Positions 42,889 to 54,071 of a DNA stretch of 64,000 nt are shown here, piece by piece. The notes beneath the pieces were generated by a model. The model did not search any database and was not told the DNA's origin. It saw only the letters and a program-made list of their open reading frames with translations. Made by a program: the position numbers and the translations under genes. How positions within the stretch are numbered: the first letter of the stretch is position 1; every line of letters begins with the position of its first letter. Source of the DNA: Polynucleobacter necessarius. Its GTDB lineage: Bacteria > Pseudomonadota > Gammaproteobacteria > Burkholderiales > Burkholderiaceae. The stretch spans positions 1,402,509 to 1,466,508 of the forward strand of contig NZ_LT606948.1 in the NCBI RefSeq assembly GCF_900095185.1, given 5' to 3'.

Positions 42889-45800
42889 TTAATCAGCCCA
42901 ACAACGGGCGTTGCGAAATAAGCGTAACCAAGGGCTAGCACCATCGGACGTATCAAGCCAACCAGGGGGACACCAACTCATCTGGACAGCCCTAAATACA
43001 CGTTCGGGATGCGGCATCATGACCATGAAACGACCATCCGGGGTAGTAACTCCTGTCAATCCGCCTGGAGACCCATTTGGATTCATGGGATAGGTTTCTG
43101 TTGGTCTGCCTTGATGATCCACAAATCGGAAGGAGGCCAGCCCTTGGCTCTGAATTTTCTCTAAGCTTCCTTGTTGGCTGAAGTTTGCAAAACCTTCTCC
43201 ATGGGCAATTGCAATTGGTATCTGACTGCCTTCCATGCCTTGTGTAAAGATTGAAGGAGATGTCATAACTTCAGCCATTACTAATCGAGCCTCGTACTGC
43301 TCCGATTGATTGCGAGTAAATTTTGGCCATGCATCTGCGCCAAGGATGATTCCAGATAAATTACTCATCATCTGACAACCGTTACAAACGCCTAATGCAA
43401 AACTGTCTTGGCGATTAAAGAATGCTGCAAATTGATCACGCAACTGCTGATTAAATAGAATGGTTTTTGCCCATCCTTCACCCGCACCTAAGACATCCCC
43501 ATAACTGAATCCGCCGCAAGCAATTAAACCCCTAAAGTCATCTAGCTTAGTTTTGCCGCTAAGCAAATCGGTCATATGGACATCATAGCTATCAAACCCA
43601 GCCCAATTGACTGAATAGGCTATTTCTACATGAGAGTTAACGCCCTGCTCTCGTAATATTGCTACTTTAGGGCGAATTTTCTTAGAAATATACGGTGCTG
43701 TAATATCTTCCGATACATCGAAAGTCAGTCTCGGGCTCATGCCTGGATCGGTAGGATCATCCAAAAGCATAAACTCGCTATTTGCACATGCTGGGTTATC
43801 TCGCAAACGGGCTATTTGATAACTGGTATTCATCCAAATCTTTTGCAGCACTTCACGTGGTTCTGCAAAAATATTTTTTGCATCACGCCAAATCTCAATT
43901 CTCCCATTGGAGTTTGGCGTACCGATGACGTGACTATAGGCACTCAAGCCATGCTTTCTTAATACGGCAAATACACTATCACGGTCTTCTTTACGAACCT
44001 GAACTACAACACCCAATTCTTCATTAAAAAGCGCCCTCATGGTTTGCTCATGACGACGACCAGAAATCTGTTGCGCCCAATTTTTGGCATCGCCATAGTC
44101 AGGCTCCTGATCTGCATCCATAGCGATCATGTCTACATTAATTGAGATTCCACAATGCGAAGCAAACGCCATTTCAGCTACGCATGCAAATAAGCCTCCA
44201 TCTGAACGATCGTGATACGCCAGCAACTTAGCTGCTTGGCGAAGCTCAATCATGACAGCCGCTAAAGCCTTCAGATCCTCTGGATGATTCACATCTGGTG
44301 GTAGCTTGCCAGATTGATCTAGCACTTGAGCTAGGATGCTACCTGCCATACGATTCTTGCCACGGCCTAAATCAATCAGAATGAGTTCAGACTCAATTGC
44401 GGAGTCATCTGGATTCTTTAACTGCAATAACGGAGTCAGAGTCCTACGGACATCTTGAACCGAAGCAAAAGCAGAAATAATCAAAGAAACTGGAGCAATT
44501 ACTTTTTTATCGGCATTTCCATCTTGCCAAGCTGTCGACATTGATAGGGAGTCTTTACCAACAGGTATAGAAATTCCTAAAGCTGGACACAGCTCCATAC
44601 CGACAGCTTTAACAGAGTCATAGAGTTTTGCATCTTCGCCAGGAGCACCACATGCTGCCATCCAGTTGGCAGAGAGCTTAACTCCGCTAAGTTCCGCAAT
44701 ATCAGCTGCCAAAAGATTTGTAACAGCCTCTCCCACAGCCATGCGCGCAGCTGCAGGCGCATCAATGACTGCTAGCGGTGTTCTCTCACCCATGGACATT
44801 ACTTCGCCACGATAACCTTTGTAATCCATTAAGGTGACAGCACAGTCAGCAACGGGTACCTGCCATGGTCCAACAAACTGGTCTCTCGCACTCAAACCAC
44901 CCACAGTCCGATCCCCAATTGTGATCAAGAATGATTTACTCGCCACAGTGGGTTGCTGTAACACCCATGCAATAGACTGAGTCAAGTCTGCATTCGTAAC
45001 ATCCAGCTCCTCAAATTCCTGAACAATACGGATAACATTTCGATGCATCTTAGGTGGTTGACCTAGCAGAACCTCCATAGGCATATCAATCGGAAGTGCT
45101 TCATCAGCGCTTGGCGATTGTTTGGAATCACTCAATTGCAATTGACGTTCAGAAGTGGCTTCACCTACTACAGCAAAAGGGCAACGCTCACGCTCACAAA
45201 ATGATTTGAAAAGATCTAAATCCTTTTTCTCAATCGCTAATACATAACGCTCTTGAGATTCGTTGCACCAGATCTCTGCAGGGCTCATGCCAGTCTCTTC
45301 AAGAGGGACACTGCGCAGCTTGAATTTCGCCCCTAGTCCCGCACCAGCTGCAAGCTCTGGGAATGCATTGGAAAGACCGCCTGCACCTACATCGTGGATA
45401 GAAACAATAGGGTTATGCTCACCTAATGCCCTACAGGCGTTAATTACCTCCTGCGCTCGACGCTCCATTTCGGGATTACCCCGCTGAACTGAATCAAAAT
45501 CTAGATCTGCCGTATTAGTGCCCGTTGCCACAGAACTTCCTGTAGCTCCGCTCATACCAATCCGCATACCTGGTCCACCAAGCTGAATAAGTAAATGACC
45601 AGCTTTAATTGCTTTTTTGTCTGTATGTATGGAATCAATACTACCTATGCCGCCAGCGATCATGATTGGCTTGTGATATCCGCAACGAACACCATCTAAA
45701 GTTTGTTCAAAAACTCGGAAATATCCACCTAATATTGGTCGACCAAATTCATTATTAAACGCCGCTCCACCTAAAGGACCATCAATCATGATTTGCAAAG

Positions 45801-46926
45801 GCGTTGCTATGCGTTCTGGCTTTCCATGCTTTTCACGTTCCCAAGGAAGATCAGTGCCAGGGATGTTGAGATGAGAAACGGAGAACCCTGTTAAACCTGC
45901 TTTAGGGCGTCCGCCGACACCGGTTGCACCTTCATCACGAATTTCTCCTCCCGCACCAGTTGAGGCACCTGGAAATGGAGCAATTGCAGTTGGGTGGTTG
46001 TGGGTCTCCACCTTCATCAAGGTGTGAACTAAACGGGTATCTTTTTCATAGCGATGATGCTCACCTTGAGGACCCCAAGTCTCCGCCTCGCATCCTGCCA
46101 TTACCGCAGAATTATCAGAATAGGCAACGATCGTGCCTTCAGGGTGCAGTTGATGAGTATTTCGAATCATAGCAAACAATGAGCGCTCTTGGTCATCACC
46201 GTCTATAGTCCAACTCGCGTGAAAAATCTTATGACGACAATGCTCGCTATTTGCCTGAGCAAACATAATGAGCTCTACATCAGATGGATTGCGCCCAAGG
46301 CGTACAAAGTTTTCCACTAAGTAAGCTACCTCATCGTCAGATAATGCAAGACCCCAATCTTGATTAGCCCGATCAAGTGCAGACTTTCCCTCCGTCATGA
46401 CAGGAATACGCAGCAATGGCTTATCTTCTAATGATTGGTACAGGACATTAGCTGCATCAACAGATTCAATTACCGCCTCAGTCATGCGATCATGGATTGC
46501 AGTAAACACTACTTGTTTTTGTTCAAGTGTTAGTTCTTTTTTACTTTTCCAAGAAAACTGCATACCTCGCTCAAGTCGTAAGATATCTAAACCGCATTGG
46601 CGAGCGATATCAGTCGCTTTGCTAGCCCATGGAGAAACTGTACCTAAGCGCGGAATAACTATGGCAATCTGTCTGTCTGATCTCTCTTTCCCAAACCAGG
46701 ACTTACCCGGAATAATTCGAGAGTGAAAAGGTTGACCATAAGTGAGCAAGTTAGTTAAACCATCTTGGTTTTTGCTTTCGAGCTCAGAGTCAGCCCATAC
46801 AAAATGTAGGTACTGGGCCTCTATAAACTCAAGCTCAACCCCTTGATCAGCCAAAGTAGCTAAAAGTCGCTGTTCGCGAAAAGGGGAAAGCGCATCTGCG
46901 CCAGGCAAAAAGTGGAAAAAAGACAT
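42889..46926 (-). CDS. purL: Phosphoribosylformylglycinamidine synthase
   Basis: Converts FGAR to FGAM in purine synthesis, using glutamine and ATP. At 1345 residues it is the large single-chain form. Order: PurS-like N-terminal domain (to about 150), FGAM synthetase core with [37 protein letters not shown]-type loop ([13 protein letters not shown]) and [10 protein letters not shown], then a C-terminal class I amidotransferase with [16 protein letters not shown], the Cys in [13 protein letters not shown] and the His in MPHPERVFR. Intact. Confidence 0.98.
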   Translation of the reverse strand: MSFFHFLPGADALSPFREQRLLATLADQGVELEFIEAQYLHFVWADSELESKNQDGLTNLLTYGQPFHSRIIPGKSWFGKERSDRQIAIVIPRLGTVSPWASKATDIARQCGLDILRLERGMQFSWKSKKELTLEQKQVVFTAIHDRMTEAVIESVDAANVLYQSLEDKPLLRIPVMTEGKSALDRANQDWGLALSDDEVAYLVENFVRLGRNPSDVELIMFAQANSEHCRHKIFHASWTIDGDDQERSLFAMIRNTHQLHPEGTIVAYSDNSAVMAGCEAETWGPQGEHHRYEKDTRLVHTLMKVETHNHPTAIAPFPGASTGAGGEIRDEGATGVGGRPKAGLTGFSVSHLNIPGTDLPWEREKHGKPERIATPLQIMIDGPLGGAAFNNEFGRPILGGYFRVFEQTLDGVRCGYHKPIMIAGGIGSIDSIHTDKKAIKAGHLLIQLGGPGMRIGMSGATGSSVATGTNTADLDFDSVQRGNPEMERRAQEVINACRALGEHNPIVSIHDVGAGGLSNAFPELAAGAGLGAKFKLRSVPLEETGMSPAEIWCNESQERYVLAIEKKDLDLFKSFCERERCPFAVVGEATSERQLQLSDSKQSPSADEALPIDMPMEVLLGQPPKMHRNVIRIVQEFEELDVTNADLTQSIAWVLQQPTVASKSFLITIGDRTVGGLSARDQFVGPWQVPVADCAVTLMDYKGYRGEVMSMGERTPLAVIDAPAAARMAVGEAVTNLLAADIAELSGVKLSANWMAACGAPGEDAKLYDSVKAVGMELCPALGISIPVGKDSLSMSTAWQDGNADKKVIAPVSLIISAFASVQDVRRTLTPLLQLKNPDDSAIESELILIDLGRGKNRMAGSILAQVLDQSGKLPPDVNHPEDLKALAAVMIELRQAAKLLAYHDRSDGGLFACVAEMAFASHCGISINVDMIAMDADQEPDYGDAKNWAQQISGRRHEQTMRALFNEELGVVVQVRKEDRDSVFAVLRKHGLSAYSHVIGTPNSNGRIEIWRDAKNIFAEPREVLQKIWMNTSYQIARLRDNPACANSEFMLLDDPTDPGMSPRLTFDVSEDITAPYISKKIRPKVAILREQGVNSHVEIAYSVNWAGFDSYDVHMTDLLSGKTKLDDFRGLIACGGFSYGDVLGAGEGWAKTILFNQQLRDQFAAFFNRQDSFALGVCNGCQMMSNLSGIILGADAWPKFTRNQSEQYEARLVMAEVMTSPSIFTQGMEGSQIPIAIAHGEGFANFSQQGSLEKIQSQGLASFRFVDHQGRPTETYPMNPNGSPGGLTGVTTPDGRFMVMMPHPERVFRAVQMSWCPPGWLDTSDGASPWLRLFRNARCWAD

Positions 46927-46947
46927 CCCTAGATTATAAGGTTTTGC

Positions 46948-47626
46948 CTACAGTAATCGCCCACCCTGAAGGTGCTATTGGCGTTGGCACCTATCAGCCA
47001 AGGCCTGGTTGTGGGTTACCAAAATCAGGGTTGATTGATTGGCTGGATTTCGCTGGAAAAGCAGCTCTATGACCCTGCCGCCACCGGCCGCATCAAGGCT
47101 ACCGGTAGGCTCTCATCCGCAAATAAAATGGCGGCCTTCATGATGTGAAGGCTCTGGCTAGAGCTACGCGCTGTTGCTCATCCCCGGAGAGTGTTGTAGG
47201 GAAATGATTGGTTCGATGGCCAAGGCCTACTTGTTCAAGACAACTTAAAGCATTTTCCTTGGCTTTCCCCGAGCCGTTTAGCTCTGCTGGAAGCATAACA
47301 TTTTCAAGCGCAGTCAGATAGGGAAGCAGTTGAAAAGATTGAAATACAAACCCAACATTTTGCCCCATCAGATGTGCTCTGCCGTCTTCATCAAGCTGAT
47401 TGAGATTTTGCCTCATCAATTCAACATGACCATTAGATGACAAATCAAACCCAGCCAAAAGTCCCAATAAGGTGCTTTTTCCGGAACCTGACGCTCCAGT
47501 AATCGCAACACTTTCGCCATGCAGAACATCAAAGCAGAGCGCGTGCAAAATAGTGAGATCTCCATCGCTAGATGGAACCTCTTTACTCAGGTCTATTGCG
47601 CTGAGGACTTTTGATGGAATATTCAT
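46948..47626 (-). pseudogene. ybbA: ABC transporter ATP-binding protein (YbbA/LolD-like) pseudogene
   Basis: The N-terminal 160 residues are intact: Walker A ITGASGSGKSTLLGLLAG, Q-loop FVFQSFQLLPYLTALENVML and a signature SGDEQQRVALARAF (usually SGGEQQ). The frame then fails. The Walker B and D-loop appear in other frames (ILFADE, TGSLDAA), and the end reads RVIELLFQRNPANQ, LILVTHNQALADRCQRQ, TAG, HLQGGRLL. So there is at least one frameshift near 47130 and one nonsense codon. Divergent from tesA, the normal ybbA-tesA arrangement; the start codons are two bases apart. Confidence 0.88.
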
Positions 47627-47628
47627 AG

Positions 47629-48300
47629 ATGAATAAAAATAGTTGTATGGGTTACTTTAGAAAAAAATGGCTACCTCTTACAAGGGCTATGACCCTATTT
47701 TGCCTTTTTATTTCCTTCGACACGCAGGCACAGATAAATCCAATTATTTTGGTACTGGGGGATAGCTTATCGGCAGAATATGGCATAACAATGGGCACTG
47801 GTTGGGTCAAGCTTTTAGAGGATCAGCTCCAAAAACAAGGGAGCAAATGGAATGTCTTTAATGCCAGCATCAGCGGAGAAACCACCGCTGGTGGCTTAAA
47901 GCGATTACCAAAATTAATAGAACAAAAGAAGCCAGGAATCATACTGCTAGAGCTTGGAGCGAATGATGCGTTACGCGGTCTTTCGATCCAAGAGTCGGAG
48001 AAAAATCTACGAAAAATGATTCATTTATGCACAAATTCAGGATCAAAAGTCCTCCTGTTTAGCATGCAAATACCGCCAAATTATGGTCCGGAGTACGCAA
48101 AACAGTTTAAAGACCTCTACTCGACACTAGCCAATCAAGAAAAAGTTGAGTTAGTGCCATTCTTCATGAATGGAGTAGCGTTAGATCTGAGTTTATTTCA
48201 AGCAGATCGCATTCACCCCAATGAAAAAGCCCAAGCTATTCTATTTAAAAACGTATGGGGCGCAATGGCCCCATATCAAACACTATTAAAAGTTCAATAG
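47629..48300 (+). CDS. tesA: Arylesterase / lysophospholipase TesA (SGNH hydrolase)
   Basis: A periplasmic GDSL-type esterase, thioesterase I / protease I / lysophospholipase L1 in E. coli. The 223-residue protein has a signal peptide (LTRAMTLFCLFISFDTQAQ), block I LVLGDSLSAEYGI with the catalytic Ser, Gly in SISGETTAGG, Asn in LELGANDALRG, and Asp-His in DRIHPNEKAQ. Its transporter-ATPase partner ybbA is dead but this gene is intact. Confidence 0.94.
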   Translation: MNKNSCMGYFRKKWLPLTRAMTLFCLFISFDTQAQINPIILVLGDSLSAEYGITMGTGWVKLLEDQLQKQGSKWNVFNASISGETTAGGLKRLPKLIEQKKPGIILLELGANDALRGLSIQESEKNLRKMIHLCTNSGSKVLLFSMQIPPNYGPEYAKQFKDLYSTLANQEKVELVPFFMNGVALDLSLFQADRIHPNEKAQAILFKNVWGAMAPYQTLLKVQ

Positions 48301-48308
48301 CGCAATAC

Positions 48309-49772
48309 CTAACTTCCAGAATCGGATGACATTGGTTTAAGGGGGTTGATTACTTTTACACCAGCCACATCACGCCAGTAGGCCATAAAACCTGCGAACT
48401 CAGATTGGGCTGCCAATGCCTGTATTTGCTGAGCTTGCGCTTTATGGATTTTGGTATCTACGCTAGTAGGTTGTCTTACTTGATCTACTCGATACAACAT
48501 TGTTCCCAGTCCTGGATTGCTGACTGATATTACAGTTGGCAATTTTTCTGGATTCAATGTCATAACTTTATCAAGGGCACCACCAACTAAGTTTGCAGGC
48601 TTGTTTCTGGATACCCAAATTGGACTAGCGAACCCTGCAACACTTTTAGGATCTTTTTCTAATGCAGTAAAACGCTCAGCCGCAGCTGCAACAGCAAGCT
48701 TTTCAGCCATGCGTTGACTCACCTGTCGTTTTACTTCGGCAGCCACATCCTTATATGGCAAAGTTTGTGCAGGATAAAATGTCACCACTCTAGCCGACAT
48801 AATTACGCCGGAGGCAGTTTGCACCGCCTCAATATTTCGTTTATTTTTAACGGCTTCATCACCAAAAAGTGCTTTAACAACTTTGGGATTGGCTAACGGA
48901 TGGTCTTTTCCAACTCCAGATGCACCAGATCTAGTAACGCCTTTTTGAGTTTGAATACTTAACTTTAATTTATCAGCAGCAGGTTTGAGACTATCGGACT
49001 GGTCGTAAGTCATGTTCGCAAATTGATCTGCTTTTTCGCTAAAGACTTTTGCGTCTTCTTTGGGATCGGCCTTAAGGACGATATATTCCACATCTACATA
49101 CTCGGGACTTTCGAACAGCTTTGTGTTTGCATTGTAAAAATTCTGCAAATCTTCTGGCGAAGGACTTACTTGCGACAAATAATCTTTTGCATCAAAGGAC
49201 AAAACTTGCACTTGACGTTCTGTCTCATACAAAGTTGAGATGATCTCTGATAACTTACGGTTCGCTATCTCAGTACGCGCCACAGAGTTAACAAGCTGAC
49301 TAATCTTTAAATCAAATGCTTGACCTGCGTAGAACTGCTCTTCATTTAAACCATTGCTCGCTAACAATTGCTTAAAACGCATATTGTCAAAGCTGCCATC
49401 TTGTTTGTAAAGCGCACGAATTTGTGGGATATTTTGCAGGCTCTTAATCAAACTTTCTTTGCGAACCTGCAATCGCAGATCATCAACAGCAAAACCTAAA
49501 ATTCTTTGTTGTAATAATTCATTCAAAATTGTCTGTCTGAATTGCAGACTCTGTGCAATTTGCACATTTCCACCGACTCGTTCTGCTTGACGCTTTGCAG
49601 CCGAATCCACTTCTTGCGCAGTAATTGGCTTACCGTTGATCTTAACCAGATCCGTTTCCTTATCCAGGAATTCTGAATAGCTTGAAATGCCAAACATCAC
49701 AAATGACGGAACAATGAACAACATCAGGACTAACTGAAGTATTTGTTGGTGCTTACGGACGGTATCAAACAT
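48309..49772 (-). CDS. ppiD: PpiD-like periplasmic folding factor without a clear parvulin domain
   Basis: Membrane-anchored SurA_N-domain protein of the PpiD family, which binds proteins leaving the Sec translocon. 487 residues: cytoplasmic N-terminus MFDTVRKHQQ, one transmembrane helix (about 11-31, ILQLVLMLFIVPSFVMFGIS), SurA_N-like region (about 35-160). E. coli PpiD is about 620 residues and has a parvulin domain around 265-355; here the sequence passes from SPEYVDVEYIVLKADPKEDA directly to KVFSEKADQFANMTYDQSDS with no HILI or GGDLGF motif. The frame is intact, so this may be a lineage form rather than damage. C-terminal part ends LKPMSSDSGS. Confidence 0.8.
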   Translation of the reverse strand: MFDTVRKHQQILQLVLMLFIVPSFVMFGISSYSEFLDKETDLVKINGKPITAQEVDSAAKRQAERVGGNVQIAQSLQFRQTILNELLQQRILGFAVDDLRLQVRKESLIKSLQNIPQIRALYKQDGSFDNMRFKQLLASNGLNEEQFYAGQAFDLKISQLVNSVARTEIANRKLSEIISTLYETERQVQVLSFDAKDYLSQVSPSPEDLQNFYNANTKLFESPEYVDVEYIVLKADPKEDAKVFSEKADQFANMTYDQSDSLKPAADKLKLSIQTQKGVTRSGASGVGKDHPLANPKVVKALFGDEAVKNKRNIEAVQTASGVIMSARVVTFYPAQTLPYKDVAAEVKRQVSQRMAEKLAVAAAAERFTALEKDPKSVAGFASPIWVSRNKPANLVGGALDKVMTLNPEKLPTVISVSNPGLGTMLYRVDQVRQPTSVDTKIHKAQAQQIQALAAQSEFAGFMAYWRDVAGVKVINPLKPMSSDSGS

Positions 49773-49877
49773 GTAAAATTTTGCTAAATAAATGTATCAT
49801 TACATGAGTGTAATAGGCGAAGAGCATTGAGGGGTACTAAATAGCCAGAGTGGGCCGAGGATGTGAATCATAATATT

Positions 49878-49953
49878 TGGTGGGCGCTGAGAGGCTCGAA
49901 CTCCCGACATTCTGCGTGTAAGGCAAACGCTCTACCAACTGAGCTAAGCGCCC
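49878..49953 (-). tRNA. tRNA-Val (TAC)
   Basis: 76 bases with encoded CCA. Acceptor GGGCGCT pairs exactly with AGCGCCC; anticodon loop CTTACAC gives TAC; T-arm AGTTCGAGC. It stands alone between ppiD and lon. Confidence 0.97.
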
Positions 49954-50058
49954 CAAAATATTACAGCTGAGATTGTAACCCAAGGGAGAATTACCAGGGA
50001 TATTTCCGTTAAATCCACCCAAAATCCAGAGAACAGTTTAACGGAAAAGCACCTCACT

Positions 50059-52491
50059 TCAGTGCTTAAGAACGTCCGCAGAGGCACCCTTTTCGCTTGC
50101 CTTGCTCGCTTCCGCAGCTTTTTTAGCAAGTTCCTCAGGTGTTGAATCTGGAAGTGCTTCGGGCATGCGTTCAAGCGCTAACTCCAAAACTTTATCGATC
50201 CAACGTACAGGAACAATCTCAATTGCATTCTTTACATTATCTGGAATATCAATCAGATCCTTTACATTTTCTTCCGGGATCAAAGCAAGCTTAATTCCAC
50301 CACGATGCGCTGCCAAGAGCTTTTCTTTTAATCCACCGATTGGCAATATCTCGCCACGAAGAGTAATTTCTCCAGTCATTGCAACATCAGATCGAATTGG
50401 GATGCCAGTAAATACAGACACCAAAGCAGTAGTGATTGCAATGCCAGCTGATGGACCATCCTTTGGGGTGGCTCCGTCTGGGAAGTGAATATGTATATCC
50501 TTTTTCTCAAAAGACTCATCTGCAATTCCTAGGCGCTTTGCTCTAGAGCGGGCAACAGTTCGAGCCGCCTCAACAGATTCTTTCATCACATCACCAATGG
50601 AACCAGTTCTAGTAATGACACCTTTACCTGGCATAACAGCAGCCTCAATGGTAAGCAAATCACCGCCAACTTCGGTCCACGCTAATCCAGTCACTTGACC
50701 AACTTGGTTCTTTTTGCCTGCAAGACCAAAGTCATACATGCGAACAGAAAGGAATTTCTCTAAGTTATCTGCATTGACCACCACAGGAGCGGCCTCCTTC
50801 TTTAGAAGCAGTAGTTTCACTACTTTGCGACAAATCTTGCTAATTTCACGCTCCAAGGATCGGACTCCAGCTTCGCGTGTGTAATAGCGGATCATATTGC
50901 GAACAGCACTCTCATCAATCTTCAGCTCATCTTTTTTGAGGCCATTATTTTTAATTTGCTTGGGAATTAAATAATTAACAGCAATGCTAGTTTTCTCATC
51001 CTCGGTATAACCTGCTAGACGAATAATCTCAAGACGATCTAAGAGTGGGCCTGGAATATTTAAGGAATTAGAGGTAACCACAAACATCACATCCGATAGG
51101 TCAAAATCAACCTCAACATAGTGATCTTGGAAAGTATGATTTTGCTCTGGATCTAAAACCTCTAACAATGCACTGGCAGGATCTCCACGGAAATCCATCC
51201 CCATCTTATCCACTTCATCCAAAAGAAATAATGGATTGCGCTCACCCACTTTGATGAGGCTTGTCAAAATCTTGCCTGGCATTGAACCAATATAGGTACG
51301 ACGATGACCACGAATTTCGGATTCATCACGCACCCCTCCAAGAGCCATGCGAACAAACTTTCGATTGGTGGCGCGAGCAATAGACTGACCCAAAGAGGTT
51401 TTACCTACCCCTGGAGGCCCTACCAAGCAAAGAATTGGAGCCTTAACACGATCCACTCGCTGTTGAACGGCGAGATATTCCAAGATACGCTCTTTCACTT
51501 TATCCAAGCCGTAGTGATCTTCATCCAATACTTTTTCAGCATTAGTGAGGTCATTGTTAATCTTGGTTTTCCTTTTCCAAGGAAGATTGACCAAAGTATC
51601 AATAAAGTTACGTATCACTGTTGCTTCAGCTGACATTGGTGACATCAACTTCAGTTTCTTCAACTCAGACTCTGCTTTTTTAAGGGCTTCTTTAGGCATG
51701 CGAACAGCTTTAATACGCTTCCCGAGCTCCTCAAAATCAACACCCTCCTCCCCTTCGCCGAGCTCTTTTTGAATCGCTTTTACCTGCTCATTTAAGTAAT
51801 ACTCACGCTGACTCTTTTCCATCTGTCGCTTCACACGACCGCGAATACGTTTTTCAACCTGCAGAATATCAATTTCACTCTCAAGATCAGTCAATAGACT
51901 TTCTAAGCGCTGTATCACTTCTGTCATTGCGAGAAGGCGTTGTTTTTGCTCGAGCTTAACAGGCAAGTGCGCACAAATCGCATCGGCTAGACGACTTGGA
52001 TCATCGATCCCGCCTAACGAAGATAGCATCTCTTGCGGAACTTTTTTGTTGAGTTTTACATACTGATCAAACTGAGCCATGATTGCACGGCGCAAAGCTT
52101 CTGTTTCATGAGCGTCTACAGTATTGAGTGCGGTTGGCTTGGCTTCACAACTGAAGTAGCCAAGGCTATCCTCAATCTGACTTACCTCTGCACGCTGAAC
52201 GCCCTCAACCAGCACCTTTATAGTGCCATCAGGCAATTTAAGCATCTGTAAAATATTGGCAATACAGCCAACTTCATAAAGATCTTCAATTACTGGCTCA
52301 TCTTTAGCCGCTGCTTTTTGCGCAACTAACAGAACATTTTTGCCGGTTTCCATAGCAGCCTCGAGGGCTTTAATCGATTTTGGGCGACCCACAAATAAAG
52401 GGATCACCATATGAGGAAATACAACTACGTCCCTTAATGGGAGTAAAGGTAGTTGAATGGGCTCAGAGGGTAATAATAAGTGGCCAGGCAT
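50059..52491 (-). CDS. lon: ATP-dependent protease Lon
   Basis: Cytoplasmic AAA+ serine protease for misfolded and regulatory proteins. From ATG 52491 it has 810 residues; TTG 52518 in frame would add nine. GGAGGA at 52502-52507 (minus) is the ribosome binding site, with ten-base spacing to the ATG. N-terminal LAN domain (PLLPLRDVVVFPHMVIPLFV), Walker A VGPPGVGKTSLG at about 355, and the catalytic Ser-Lys dyad in PKDGPSAGIAITTAL and later GGLKEKLLAAHRGG. C-terminal tail is Ala/Ser/Glu-rich. Intact; part of tig-clpP-clpX-lon. Confidence 0.97.
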   Translation of the reverse strand: MPGHLLLPSEPIQLPLLPLRDVVVFPHMVIPLFVGRPKSIKALEAAMETGKNVLLVAQKAAAKDEPVIEDLYEVGCIANILQMLKLPDGTIKVLVEGVQRAEVSQIEDSLGYFSCEAKPTALNTVDAHETEALRRAIMAQFDQYVKLNKKVPQEMLSSLGGIDDPSRLADAICAHLPVKLEQKQRLLAMTEVIQRLESLLTDLESEIDILQVEKRIRGRVKRQMEKSQREYYLNEQVKAIQKELGEGEEGVDFEELGKRIKAVRMPKEALKKAESELKKLKLMSPMSAEATVIRNFIDTLVNLPWKRKTKINNDLTNAEKVLDEDHYGLDKVKERILEYLAVQQRVDRVKAPILCLVGPPGVGKTSLGQSIARATNRKFVRMALGGVRDESEIRGHRRTYIGSMPGKILTSLIKVGERNPLFLLDEVDKMGMDFRGDPASALLEVLDPEQNHTFQDHYVEVDFDLSDVMFVVTSNSLNIPGPLLDRLEIIRLAGYTEDEKTSIAVNYLIPKQIKNNGLKKDELKIDESAVRNMIRYYTREAGVRSLEREISKICRKVVKLLLLKKEAAPVVVNADNLEKFLSVRMYDFGLAGKKNQVGQVTGLAWTEVGGDLLTIEAAVMPGKGVITRTGSIGDVMKESVEAARTVARSRAKRLGIADESFEKKDIHIHFPDGATPKDGPSAGIAITTALVSVFTGIPIRSDVAMTGEITLRGEILPIGGLKEKLLAAHRGGIKLALIPEENVKDLIDIPDNVKNAIEIVPVRWIDKVLELALERMPEALPDSTPEELAKKAAEASKASEKGASADVLKH

Positions 52492-52531
52492 GGGGGGCAA
52501 ATCCTCCAAAGTAATCAATCCTCAAAAGTCA

Positions 52532-52566
52532 TATTTAGTGGCTTTTCTAGCAGAGACCACTAAATA
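52532..52566. repeat. Perfect 10-bp inverted repeat in the lon leader
   Basis: TATTTAGTGG (52532-52541), 15-base spacer, CCACTAAATA (52557-52566). It lies 41-75 bases upstream of the lon ATG. It could be an operator or an mRNA hairpin; no known binding consensus is claimed. Confidence 0.75.
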
Positions 52567-52636
52567 GAGACATTATTTATGAGTAGCATACTACCTATAT
52601 GGGTAGACCTTGCAGAAAAACAAGAGGTAAAAAGAC

Positions 52637-52658
52637 AAAAATAGGGCAAAAATGCCCC
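52637..52658 (-). terminator. Rho-independent terminator after clpX
   Basis: On the minus strand GGGCA, loop TTTT and TGCCC are followed by TATTTTTG. It lies 25 bases after the clpX stop and separates clpX from lon. Confidence 0.75.
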
Positions 52659-52682
52659 ATTAATAGCGAAAACCCTAAGAAT

Positions 52683-54041
52683 TTAGGCTTTTTTGCTCAA
52701 ATCAAGCTGTTCAGGGTCTTGTTTGTAGACAAGCAATGGTTTTCCGCCGTCTGCAATGCTACTTTCGTCGATTACGACTTTTTGCACATTTTTAAGGGAT
52801 GGCAAGTCATACATCACATCCATTAAGGAACCTTCAAGAATTGATCGCAGACCACGGGCACCGGTTTTTCGAGCTATTGCTTTTTTGGCAATAGCGGATA
52901 AAGCTTCGCGTCGGACCTCAAGCTCAGAGCCCTCCATGGTCAGGAGCGCTTGATACTGTTTCACTAAAGCATTTTTGGGTTCAGTCAGAATTTGGATTAG
53001 AGTCTCTTCATCCAATTGCGCTAAGGTAGCAACTAGTGGAAGGCGCCCAATCAACTCTGGAATCAAGCCAAACTTCATTAAGTCTTCTGGCTCCACCTCG
53101 ATCAAAAGATCACTTACGCCACGATCATCTTTGCCAGGAACGGTTGCATTGAAACCAATACCAGTTTTCGCAGTTCTTTGTTGAATGACTTTTTCAAGAC
53201 CATCAAATGCACCTCCGCAAATAAACAAAATATTGGTTGTGTCCACCTGTAAAAAGTCTTGGTTAGGATGCTTGCGTCCTCCTTGTGGAGGTACGGAGGC
53301 CATAGTGCCCTCGACCAGCTTGAGCAATGCTTGCTGAACTCCCTCACCAGATACATCTCGAGTAATTGAGGGATTGTCTGACTTGCGAGATATTTTATCG
53401 ATCTCATCAATATAAACAATGCCACGCTGAGCTTTTTCTACATTGTAATCACAAGCTTGCAATAGCTTTTGAATGATATTTTCAACATCTTCGCCAACAT
53501 AACCAGCCTCGGTTAAGGTTGTTGCATCGGCCATGACAAAAGGCACATCCAGCATACGCGCCAAAGTCTGCGCTAATAGCGTTTTACCTGAACCAGTTGG
53601 TCCAATTAAAAGAATATTACTTTTAGCTAGCTCGACACCATCAACTATTGCCTTCGCTGGTAGCTTAGCTTCTTTCTTGTCAGAGTTTTCTACAGGCTTG
53701 CCATCCTTATCGAGCTTTTCTTTTTTTGGTTTAGGCAAATATTGAAGGCGCTTGTAGTGGTTGTAGACGGCAACCGCTAGGGTTTTCTTGGCTTGATCTT
53801 GACCAATAACGTATTGATCTAAATTCTCACGAATTTGATGAGGCGTAGGCAAGGAATGATCGCCCTCTTCTTTAGGTAACTTGGCAATTTCTTCTTGAAG
53901 AATATCGGTGCAAAGATCGATACACTCATCACAGATAAAAACCGATGGACCAGAAATTAATTTTTTAACTTCATGCTGGCTCTTACCGCAGAAAGAGCAA
54001 TATAGAACCTTATCGCCTGATGTAGTGTTGGTATCGCTCAA
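52683..54041 (-). CDS. clpX: ClpX, ATPase subunit of the ClpXP protease
   Basis: Hexameric AAA+ unfoldase that feeds ClpP. The 452-residue protein has an N-terminal zinc-binding domain with CSFCGKS and CDECIDLC, Walker [15 protein letters not shown], Walker [12 protein letters not shown], pore loop and sensor motifs including [13 protein letters not shown] 20-residue Lys/Asp-rich insertion (near 100) is common in Burkholderiales. It follows clpP by 30 bases. Intact. Confidence 0.98.
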   Translation of the reverse strand: MSDTNTTSGDKVLYCSFCGKSQHEVKKLISGPSVFICDECIDLCTDILQEEIAKLPKEEGDHSLPTPHQIRENLDQYVIGQDQAKKTLAVAVYNHYKRLQYLPKPKKEKLDKDGKPVENSDKKEAKLPAKAIVDGVELAKSNILLIGPTGSGKTLLAQTLARMLDVPFVMADATTLTEAGYVGEDVENIIQKLLQACDYNVEKAQRGIVYIDEIDKISRKSDNPSITRDVSGEGVQQALLKLVEGTMASVPPQGGRKHPNQDFLQVDTTNILFICGGAFDGLEKVIQQRTAKTGIGFNATVPGKDDRGVSDLLIEVEPEDLMKFGLIPELIGRLPLVATLAQLDEETLIQILTEPKNALVKQYQALLTMEGSELEVRREALSAIAKKAIARKTGARGLRSILEGSLMDVMYDLPSLKNVQKVVIDESSIADGGKPLLVYKQDPEQLDLSKKA

Positions 54042-54071
54042 AATAAACTCGATAAGTAATTAATAAAGAAA

